Shown piece after piece: positions 43,620 to 55,600 of a stretch of DNA of 64,000 nt. The notes beneath the pieces are model-generated. The model did not search any database and was not told where the DNA came from. It worked only from the letters and a program-made list of their open reading frames with translations. Where the stretch lies: positions 14,096,184 through 14,160,183 of the forward strand of contig NC_047072.1 of the NCBI RefSeq assembly GCF_902459465.1, written 5' to 3'. This DNA is from Asterias rubens (Eukaryota; Echinodermata; Asteroidea; Forcipulatida; Asteriidae). Each line of letters starts with the position of its first letter. The first letter of the stretch is position 1. The position numbers were made by a program, and so were the translations under genes.

Positions 43620-46600
43620 ATGGATCCTCCTGGAGTTGTTGAAGGCAAACGTTTGCAGAAGACCCCTGGCCCTGCATCCACCAAAGCTGGTTACAGTGAA
43701 TCTTTATTTAGACCTAAAGAGAGCGTAAGGTATAAAATTACAATTTAGTTATAAATAAATTGTTTAAAACAATAATTGAAAGCAAATTTCAATGTACCAC
43801 GACTAACTGCACTTGAAATATCCTCGGGGGCTTGTAAGATTCAAATGAATAAACCCAACATTCTTGAGCAGATGTCTTTACCACTAGACAACTGAGTGTG
43901 CACAGTGACGCAAAGTGGTCTACATGTACTGGATTGAAACATGTCTTAGGGCATGCTTGCTGATTGACTGAAACAATGTCACTGGGCATGCTTGATGATT
44001 GGGTGAAACAATGTCACTGGGCATGCTTGATGATTGAATGAAACAATGTCACTGGGCATGCTTGCTGATTGAGTGAAACAATGTCACTGGGCATGCTTGC
44101 TGATTGAGTGAAACAATGTCACTGGGCATGCTTGCTGATTGAGTGAAACAATGTCACTGGGCATGCTTGCTGATTGAGTGAAACAATGTCACTGGGCATG
44201 CTTGCTGATTGGGTGAAACAATGTCACTGGGCATGCTCGCTGATTGAGTGAAACAATGTCACTGGGCATGCTCGCTGATTGAGTGAAACAATGTCACTGG
44301 GCATGCTTGCTGATTGAGTGAAACAATGTCACTGGGCATGCTTGCTGATTGGGTGAAACAATGTCACTGGGCATGCTCGCTGATTGAGTGAAACAATGTC
44401 ACTGGGCATGCTCGCTGATTGAGTGAAACAATGTCACTGGGCATGCTTGCTGATTGAGTGAAACAATGTCACTGGGCATGCTTGCTGATTGGGTGAAACA
44501 ATGTCACTGGGCATGCTTGCTGATTGGGTGAAACAATGTCACTGGGCATGCTTGCTGATTGAGTGAAACAATGTCACTGGGCATGCTTGCTGATTGAGTG
44601 AAACAATGTCACTGGGCATGCTTGCTGATTGAGTGAAACAATGTCACTGGGCATGCTTGCTGATTGGGTGAAACAATGTCACTGGGCATGCTTGCTGATT
44701 GAGTGAAACAATGTCACTGGGCATGCTTGCTGATTGAGTGAAACAATGTCACTGGGCATGCTTGCTGATTGAGTAAAACAATGTCACTGGGCATGCTTGC
44801 TGATTGGGTGAAACAATGTCACTGGGCATGCTTGCTGATTGAGTGAAACAATGTCACTGGGCATGCTTGCTGATTGGGTGAAACAATGTCACTGGGCATG
44901 CTTGCTGATTGAGTAAAACAATGTCACTGGGCATGCTTGCTGATTGAGTGAAACAATGTCACTGGGCATGCTTGCTGATTGGGTGAAACAATGTCACTGG
45001 GCATGCTTGCTGATTGAGTGAAACAATGTCACTGGGCATGCTCGCTGATTGAGTGAAACAATGTCACTGGGCATGCTTGCTGATTGGGTGAAACAATGTC
45101 ACTGGGCATGCTTGCTGATTGAGTGAAACAATGTCACTGGGCATGCTTGCTGATTGGGTGAAACAATGTCACTGGGCATGCTTGCTGATTGAGTAAAAAA
45201 ATGTCACTGGGCATGCTTGCTGATTGAGTGAAACAATGTCACTGGGCATGCTTGCTGATTGGGTGAAACAATGTCACTGGGCATGCTTGCTGATTGAGTG
45301 AAACAATGTCACTGGGCATGCTTGCTGATTGAGTGAAACAATGTCACTGGGCATGCTAGCTGATTGAGTGAAACAATGTCACTGGGCATGCTTGCTGATT
45401 GAGTGAAACAATGTCACTGGGCATGCTTGCTGATTGAGTAAAACAATGTCACTGGGCATGCTAGCTGATTGAGTGAAACAATGTCACTGGGCATGCTTGC
45501 TGATTGAGTGAAACAATGTCACTGGGCATGCTTGCTGATTGAGTGAAACATTGCACTGGGCATGCTTGCTGATTGAGTGAAACAATGTCACTGGGCATGT
45601 TTGCTGATTGAGTGAATAGTAAATTGTTCTGGAATGCATGGTTCAAACCCCACTCAAGGAGGCTGAGTGAAGCTTTGAGTACCGGTATATATATAAAATA
45701 ATAGACCCTTCCCATGAAATATGTAAATTGCACATAGCGCATGCACACTAACATTTTGGTTGGCAAAATGAGGGAATATCGCGCTGTTTTGTACACGAAT
45801 AATGGGTGCGTGACGTAGACGCGATTGTGCGTCTGCTTAGTGCACAACTCTTTGGCGTTTGCCAACCAATAGGGTCTGTACGCATGCGTGAATGTAATTA
45901 GCATATTTCATGGCAAGGGTCCATTGCCCGACACTCGTCAGTGTAAGGTGAAAGACCTGAATAATGTTTTGTTTCCCTGGTGCAATTACCAATCAATTAA
46001 ATTCTAAAAGCTTCCTGAATGAAGATCCAAGCATTTGAAATGACACAAGAAAATGTTGTAGTCTCACATTGATCAATAATTTGCTGTTTCAGTTTTGTAA
46101 CAGGTTTTTGCAGTTCTGCCATTCCAGCTAATGGAAGCAGTGGATTTTTTTTTTTTTTAACTACTAACATTTGTAATGATAATGGTACGGAAAACATCTT
46201 TACCCTTACTAGCAAAATGGGAACCATGTTTAGTGTGGATAGCTGGTGGATAGTGTTGAACTTTTGGAGTAGAGCATGCCTATAGGGCTCGCTTCCATTT
46301 TACACTCACTTTTACATTCAGCCTTCTGTCCAATGTGTTGTGATTGGATACAGATGAAGTGATAAATCTTTTCCTCCATACTCCTTGACTCCCCAAACAC
46401 TTGAATTTGTTTCTACATTCAGCCAAGAAAGATTACAGCTGAGCGACATCTTTGACCGACTTGAGAAGATATCCCTTGATCCTCATCCGCAGTCATCACT
46501 TGACATCCCTCATGCATCGGTACTCACCGCCAAGCTCAATACTCGCTGCTCATGTGGCAACATCACCAACTCAACCTCAAACCAGAGTCAGCTGAGGAAT

Positions 46601-49600
46601 GGTGGCCCATCATCAAGTGAATCATCATCGAGTAATTCATCAGACTCTGATGCAGATTCTGATGAGGAGCCATTCTCATTAGTTAATTTGATCGGGATAT
46701 TGGTTGCACAGGAAATGAAAGGCTCCACAAAGCAGCTGGGCGCTGTTAGAAACTTGGCTGTCAGGTGCCATGGTGATAAGATTTCAGATAAGCATCTTCA
46801 CCAGGTGAGATTTGGGGTTTAGTTTATTCATTTGACCTGAAAAGCAGCTACAAATTGACTTTGTGTCTGTGTCAAGCTTTGGTATGCCCTTGTCAGGCCT
46901 GGGGTTTTACAGAAGCCATAAAAGCCATGCCCTCTGTTGCCCTGGTCTTGGCCTCGGTGCCCCTTCAAAAGATATCCGTAGACTTTAAGACTTTCAAATG
47001 GAAATGCCCCTTGCAAAATGAGAATGGCCTTGCCCTCTTAAAGATAGTGAACACAGTTGGAAAGAATTTTAATTATTGTCAACTCCAGTTTGCCATATAT
47101 CCAATACCTGACTTTACCTTCATAGACCCCTGTTAGTGAAACAGTTATAATGGTGTCACTTGTTTTGAAATGAATTAAGTTAAGTTAAGTTGATTCTCAA
47201 GCATGCACTATATCTTCCATGTTGGTTGACTCCAATATGGCAATTAAGGTTGCTGCCTAATTATTCTGCAGTAGGTGTGTTACTGTGACTTTAGGGGAGT
47301 GCTAACTATTTCTTAACACCACTTCATGTTTGTTTTCTTTACATAGCTTGTGCGACTAACCATCTCTAGTAATCAACAAGTTAGAAATGTTGCTTTCCTT
47401 GCCATGAGACAGGCAGCTACCAATGAATCCAACAGTAAGATACTCCTCCAAATGGGTATAGTCCCTCAAATCCTAACCCTCCTGCAGGATAAAATGGAAG
47501 CTCCCAGCCATGCAGTAGCTGCTGCAGCATTGGAGAAGGTATGGACAATTTCACTACTTTCCAGGGTTGTAGTATCATAACATTTGGAAATAAAATTTAA
47601 TTGTTTTTTCACACAGTGCTTCTAGACTTATTTTACCTACATTTCTTGTGTATGAAACCAGTAAAATCTGAGATTATTTGGTGAGGAACTTGCTTTAAAA
47701 TGTTCACTAAGTTTTAGGACTTTTTTTTGAAAATGTTTGCGAATTTGTAAAGGCTGCATTTTCTCCGTTCATACATATTCGTTCCAGGTTGTGATGCACA
47801 CAAATCTGACGGATCATTGGCTGGAGAACATGATCACTGTGGGCTTGCCAATCCTTATTGGCTGTTTATCAACCAATCAGGCGGTAGAGACTAAAGTAGC
47901 TGTGGGCCAATTGCTGAGTAGTCTAGGACGCTGCTTTGAGATTGCTGTCTTGTTACTGGATCACTGTATGACAGACATTATGGATGTCTGGCTTAGATAT
48001 CCAGCTATGAAGGTAACTCTGAGCTTAAAGGGTATATGTACTTTTTCCTAACACAGAACACAATGTCCACAGATTTACATTAAACTTACACAGTTTGAAG
48101 ATTATGATAGTAGAAAGCTTCCATTGAAATTGTACTTACTGAGGTGCTGTAGTTTTTGAGAAATGAGTAAAAGTAATAATTTTCGTCTCAGTTTAGCATG
48201 TAAAAACGTATTAACCAGTTATGCTATGGTTTTGGTATAATATCATAACTGGTTAAGGGGATTTTACATGCTAAAATAATTTTGGTCTCATGAGACCAAA
48301 ATTATTTTGTGACTTGTCTTACTCATTTCACAAAAACTACACAACCTTAGTTTGTAATATTTGAAGGGAAGCTTTCCACTATCATTATCTTCAAACCCTG
48401 TAAGTTTAATGTAAATCTGTGGACATTTTGAAAAAGTACCCGAATCCTTTAACATAATCACATACAGATTTTGTTTTAACCTCACTCGAAATCCTTCTAT
48501 TCCATTTAAGTTGAACAACTCGATAACCAAAAGCCTGTGCTAGAAAAAGAAGAATCAAACACTGAGCCTTACTGTTGCTTCAGTGAAATGTAATACTTAC
48601 TGAATGCTTTTACATATTTCAGAGGCACATATTTGTGTGTATGTATCGGAGTGCAATTTAATTATAAAAACAATGAGGTAACAGGCTTGGAGTTGTATTT
48701 TTGAGAGGCCAAGGCTACTTTTATTTTTCAAAGGGCTTTTTCTTAAAGTCTATTGGAAACTTTTGAAAGGGCACCAAGACCAAGACCAGGGCAACAGAGG
48801 CTGCGGCCTTGTAATTGAAGACCTGCAGTAGTGTACCCTGAAACTTTTATAAATTGAATGCAAACAATTGTTAATAGCCTGACGTTCCGACCCTAGTAGA
48901 GTCTTTCTCGATAGATCTCATAAAGATATGTCATTGTCTCTTTTATTTGATAGAAGTTTTGGCAAAGGTTTTATGGAATTTTTGTAGGGTGAAAACTATC
49001 TCATTTTTTACGCAAAAGAACTGTACAAGTCTGTTCATATTTATTTGCGCAAAAATAGACAATTGCCTGACGTTTCATCCGAGCAGAGTCTTTCTATTTT
49101 TTGCATTTATACTAAAGGTCCTTTTGCTTGTTAAGCAGTTTCTTATTCATAATTGCTTTTGCTTGTTTTAAAAGCAGTTTCTTATTCATAATTGCTTTTG
49201 CTTGTTAAGCAGTTTCTTATTCATAATTGCTTTTGCTTGTTAAGCAGTTTCTTATTCATAATTGCTTTTGCTTGTTAAGCAGTTTCTTATTCATAATTGC
49301 TTTGTGTAACAGGAAAGTCTGACAGGCACGTTCAGCCATCTCCTTCAGCACACAGACCACACGGTAGCAGGAGTGATAGAGCATAGAGTCATGGAACATA
49401 TAGCAGTAGCACTGACACAAGAGAATTGGTAAGCCCAACAGGAGAGAAATTGCCATAAGGTTTATCGCGATTCAGAACCGCAATGCATTGTGGGAAGGAA
49501 TATGGGGCGGTTTCTATGCACTTTGAACGACTCGCGCACGGAACGCCTATACCTTGTGTTGGTTCAACAGCGCCCTCTCTTGATATTTTGCTATTCGCGA

Positions 49601-52600
49601 TAAACCTTAATTATTCAGAAACCATTCAACCTGTAACTGCCAGGGATAGCGCCCAAGTTTACGATACAATCTGGGAAGTGGCAGTGGAGGTTTTTATTTT
49701 GTTAGCTGTGTTCAGAGTGATCACCTTAAGAAGGCACAACGTTTAATTTCAAATATCAAGTAATAAACTACAAGGAAAATGACTAGTTAAATTTTAAATA
49801 ACTATTGGTTGGATAAAAAACAATTTACTAGAACAGAACTTAAACCTGGATTAACGTGCCGGCACTCTACAACTGAGCTACCTAGTCCATAGGTTGGCGG
49901 TCTCCCTATTTTGTGAATATCTTTGTTAAGAGAAGAAATGGTTTGTGGTCTATGACAAAAACTTTCCGCTTAAGCGACAATTTTGCTATCATTTGACTCC
50001 TTGATGTTCTTAAGGCCAGACATTGTACATGCTTAGTCTTCTTGTCTGTGACCACCCCATACTATTATTAAGTTCTGATAAGTAGTTTTCCCTAACATTC
50101 CACTACCTAATGGTATGGAAAAAAACCTGAACCTGAACCTGTTTCTTTAGCTGTGTTCAGATTAAAGCTGCTGAATTCTTCTTAGCGCTGTGCTGCTCTG
50201 AGTATGGCCGGTCTGCCTTACTGGATGATGGTAAGCTGAAGGTGATCCTGAGAGTGCTAAGAGCAACACATTGTAGGTGAGGAATCTTAAGCCTTGATGT
50301 TAAAACTGTTCCACTTAGCTATCTTGGAATCCCAAAAAAAAAACCAATCCTATAGCCCGGTTCATACTTTCTGCAAATGCAAAAGCAAAACAAATTTGGA
50401 TGTCAGAGCTGTGTTTTTGCAGCTGATGTTTCGCAGGAGTTGAGCACATTCCAACTTTTTTTGAGTTATTCGTTGAGAATTTGTGATGTCAAAGTTCGTA
50501 TTGCATTCGTAGGAACTATGAACCAGGATTTAGTTTCACTACACCCAATTATAATCACCGTCCCAACATGTTGGTTCCTTTGGTCACTTTATTGTACAGA
50601 ATACCATTTTAGTTTTGAGCTTTCAGTTTGTCTTGTAATGCTGCGACTAAATAACAAATCCTAAATTGTATTTGATCTCAGAAAGCAGGGTCATATCATT
50701 CATGAGATCTCTGAGCTACAAAGCTTGTAGATGGAGCACTTTTACAATATAACTCAGAAATGTCTCATTCAGTTGTTGCGCCAAATTATTGTGATTCAAT
50801 TTGAATACATTCCCAGCTAGTTTCCATTTGTTGATTCCTAACGTCAATATTGTTTGTTTTTTTAAAACAGAAGATTGAGAGAGTTATGCGTTGCCACGTT
50901 GACAGAGATCCTAAAAACTGCCTCCCCAAACAAACTGAAAGACGTGACCCAACAAACAGACTCTGCATTTAGTGATGAGCTAACCTCAGACCACAAGATT
51001 TCTGAAATCAGGAGAAGGAAGGAAGATCCAGCTTATCTGGCAACCAGGAAGAAAGATTCCTCTGCGAGAAGCGAAGGTGGTACTAAAGTCCTCATCAGAA
51101 TTCTAGTTGAGACAATTCACAAAGAAGGTAGTATTTTGCTATATTTCATTCTTTATATCTGTCAAATTGTTTCCCCAAATGGTCTTTGACTGATGAGAGA
51201 TGAAAATTCCTTGACCCTAAAGGTCCCAAATCCTTCAAAATCCAACTGCATCCTTTTTCTGATTCTGTTGGGCTGAGATAGTCACACTGTAGAGCTCTGT
51301 GTTGAGTTAACACATGGTGTTGGATTTTGTTAGAGTGAGGAAGGATCCTAGTAAAGCATTTAAGGGAGTTTGGGGGGAAAAAGTAATTAATACAACAAAC
51401 CATATTTATTTTGTTGTTGTACAATTTTTGTGTGGTATCTTTTAGGTTTGAGACTGTATCATTCAAAGACATTTTTTACATAAACTCATTCGCAAAATGG
51501 AAAGTAAATTTGAGGCTCTCTCTTTTATTACAGCAAAGATAACTTTGGACCAAAACAAGAAGATTAAATCAATTGGATTCCATCCCGGTGTGGATTTTTT
51601 CAAGACTCTCTCAAATACTGTCTTTTGTATGTGTCAGCTAGCGACAATAGCAACTGGTAGACAGCGAATGAGAACTTCAAGTCACAGTGGCAGAATAACC
51701 ATTCAGGGGTAAGAGTACTGATGTAATATTTAAAAGATGGAAATTTGCATCAGGGATAAAGAATATTCTTTTTGGTTTTATCAATTTTTGGTTTTACAGT
51801 GCTTACACACATCAGTGTATATGGATACAACCTAAATCAATACTGAAGTAATTTACCAAACACTTGTTCTTTGGAATCAAGATTTATATTTTCATATTGT
51901 GGTACTTGAGTTCAGATCGCTTATGAAATCTGGTCTGCAATGAAAATGAAGTAGAAACAACTTTAAACTTTGATCATGACAAAAAAGGGCCAATTGTAGA
52001 AAGGTTGTGACACCTGCAAACCCTTTCTCTTAGTGGTAAGTGCTGTGCAACCCTCCAAAGGATAAAGCAATAATGATTAGGTGTCTTGCTTAAGGACACA
52101 AGTAACCCACACTCTGCTGATCAGAAACACCAGAGCTTGAGCCCGGTGCTCTTGACTGCTCAGTCAAAACACGCTGTGTAGCTTACAACTGAAGAAAATG
52201 AGTGTTAGATCCATTTATGCCTCTCTGTGCATATTTCTGACAGTCGTTAAACAAATTTAGCCAATGTGCTTTCCTTGCCGCCTTGGATTATTGATGTAAA
52301 AACATTCTTTTAAAACGTTATTCACCTATTGATTTTAATGTTGTGGCAAGTTGATTTCCACTAAAATCCATGTTTCTGGAGAGAAGACCGGTTCTTTGTA
52401 TAATGCTGTCCATTCATGAGTTGGTTCTCTTACTTTGTTTCATAGGTCAAAGGGCAAGACCTTAAAAGTCAACTCTGCTGTCGTCCAGTTTATGTTCATC
52501 CATGGTGCTCTGTGTATTCTTAATCTTCTACATACCTACACAGTTTGGCTGTTCCCAGACATTATTAAAGAACTGTCACTAACTGAACAGCAAAGGAACT

Positions 52601-55600
52601 TAGACATTCTGCATCTACAAGCCATGATGAAGGTGTGGCAAATGAAACCCCCATCACTGAGTCAGGATAGACTCTGCCCAGCCAGGGAGGAGGAGCTTGA
52701 GTTTGTCTGTCGGATGCTGGAATGTGTCTACTTGTTTGCAGCTTCCTCATCACAGCTATGGAATGCTAAGATTGAAAAGGAAGTTGAGTCTCAGCTCACT
52801 GAGCATCAAGGCTGGATAGAGGAAGGGGAGGATGCTACTGCTAACAGCTACCAGTATGTGAAGACAGTCGATCAGGCTTTCCCAAGTAGCTACACAGTGG
52901 AGAACATCACATCTCACAGGCAGGAGCTCAATGAGATCAAGGCAAGACGAGAGAAGGACTTACAACAGCGGAAAACTGCATGGACTGATAAACAAGATTC
53001 AGGACTATCTAATCATGAAACAACTCATTCTTCAAAAAATCCCTCATCAGGAGACTTACAATATTTGACAACTAAGAAGATAAGACCCCTGTCAGCTAAA
53101 AAGCAAAGCCATAGTCCCATGAAGTTCGATCTTAGAAAGAGTGTTTTTAATGAGCAGGCGTCATCATCACGTCCATCATCAGCAGAAAGAGCCGAAGCAG
53201 CTCGTGTTAAACGTAACATCAGGACAGCTGGGTTTGGGAAGACATCAGTAACTGTTATAAATAAAGATATTAAGAAAGATGAGAGTGCAATAAAACATGA
53301 TGAAGACAGTGAGCTGAGACAGAAACGCTTGAGACTAAGGCTGTTCCAGGAGGGGGTCTGTGCCACAGTTGGGCCATGGGTTGCATATTATCAAGGGCCA
53401 CAGATTCAGGTATTGTACATTAAATACATAAAGTTTCTCTGGTTAAAGAGAAAATAAAATTACCTGTTGCAAAAGGACTTAAGTGCCGAAAATAGTTTAA
53501 AGTAGAACATAATGATCCACACAATAATGCCTCGAAATTGTATTGTTTTTCCTTTTACATTGTGAACAAACATTTTGTAGAGTCAAGTTTGTAAAGTAAA
53601 AAAGTACTGCATAAAAAGGCTGACCGTGTTAGTTCGCAAAGTAAAAGGAAAAACCATGCAATTTTGAGGCATGTTAGTGTGGATCATTATATTCTACTTT
53701 TAAAACATCTTTCTCACCATATGCATTTCATAACAAACGGTTTCAAATGCTTTTCATGGCAACGTGTCCCTTTAATGGCCTGACATTTCAACCCCAGCAG
53801 AGTCTTTCTCAAATAACAGTCTATTTATATTAAGATCACTTGTTTCAGCAAATGTAATGTATCCAACAATCAGTCAGTTTAGTGACAACAGATTGTAAAA
53901 GCCCTCCAAAACGAATACTCTATCATAGTTTACTAGTGACATGAAAACATATTAATCAAACTTACTGGTTGTGTACACGTCTACTTAGCCTTTTGATTAC
54001 TTATCTCAGTAATAAAAATCATTCATCCTAGATTTTAGCCGCTGAATGCCTTCGCTGGATCATTCAACCCATTCACCCTGAAGAAACTCGCCAGCTTAGA
54101 GAAGCAACTGAGGCTAAAGAGCGACTTAACAGGCACAAATCAAGGTATAAAGGGCCACTCATGTAAAGTATTTTCGTATGTGTGCAAGGGAAAAGTAAAT
54201 TCCATTTACAACTCTCTGTAAAATAAATTAATTTCTCAGTTGAGGCATACTTGTTTTTCATCCCCTCAGATCTGAAATGGCTAAGACACTTGCAGAGCGA
54301 GATAAGATACTCAGTCAAGTCTTGGGTCAGATGTCAACCAACTCAGCAGCAGTTGTTAAAGACGCTCTTGGGGTCAAGGATCATTCTCAGCGAGAAAAAA
54401 AGACAAGCAGTGGTCAGTTAAAGGATTTGGGTACTTTTTGTAACACAAAACACAATGTCCACAGATTTACATTAAACTTACATAATAAAAGTAGAAAGCG
54501 TACCTTAAAAATATTAGTAGATGAGGTGCTGTAGTTTGTGAAAAAAATGAGTAAAACAATGTCATGAAAATACGTTTTCACATGCTAAAATTATTTTCGT
54601 CTCATGATCACTGAGACGAAAATTATTTTCATGACATTGTTTTACTCATTTCTCAAAAACTACAGCACCTCAACAAGTAATATTTTTAGGGAACCTTTCT
54701 ACTATCATTATCTACAAACTGTGTAAGTTAAGTGTAAATCTGTAGACATTTTGTTTTTTGTACTACAAAAAGTACATAGACCCTTTAATGCACACCGGGT
54801 TACCTTGATATTCTTATTTTTCTCAATGATGTTCGTTCTGATATACTTTTTGCATCACAAATGTTATGGTGCAGATTACATTATGTAAAAATGGTTACAA
54901 TTTTGATGGTCAACCGCGTCACAGTAAAATTTGTTTGTTTTCCCTCTACAACTAAACATCATAGAAGTGATGTGCATGGGGCTAGAGTTACTATGTTTAG
55001 GGAGTACATGTATAAAGTAATGAATTTTACAAAGTATTGGGTTGATACTTACATCAATTATGATCATTTTTCTGTGTTCAAAACTTTTATGTACACTAAA
55101 CTTTTCCCAAATGTTCCAATTTGTCAAACCAAATAAACCTGAAAATGAACCACTTTTTGCCATTTTCTTACAAAGTTAACTACTAATCTAAAGATTGATC
55201 GCATTTATATATTGTAGGCAGCAAGCCCAAAACAAAGCCTCCTTCAACTGTAGCCAATCACAAGCCAGCATGTAACCAAGAGGAGCCAATAGGATGGCAG
55301 TGCTCTATCCATCTGCTGGAGGTCTGTGGGATTCAGATTATAGCAGGACTTGACAGTTCTAGGTCAGAGGTCAGAAAAGCTTGCCTGCTCTTCCTGCATG
55401 ACCTTGTGAATTTTGGAGAGGTAAACAAAGTTACATTTGGTTCTCTAAACCAACAAACTTACACAAGCTTAATCAAACTACATTAGACAATGTGATTTGA
55501 TGTCATTTGAGTAGAGTGCCCGTTGTAAGAGGTCAAAAAAGGGTTGCTCATTGGGTGATCCACTGCACTGTAGGCACAAGATGTACATTAACCATTATCT

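Noticed and set aside
43941..45618. CRISPR-like array of 35-bp repeats
   Set aside because: The units are contiguous with no unique spacers, in a eukaryotic intron; it is a simple tandem array.
45461..45904. 147-codon minus-strand frame with repeated MPSDIVSLNQQACPV
   Set aside because: It is the translation of the 35-bp array, where frames rotate every unit, plus a MITE; there is no coding signal.
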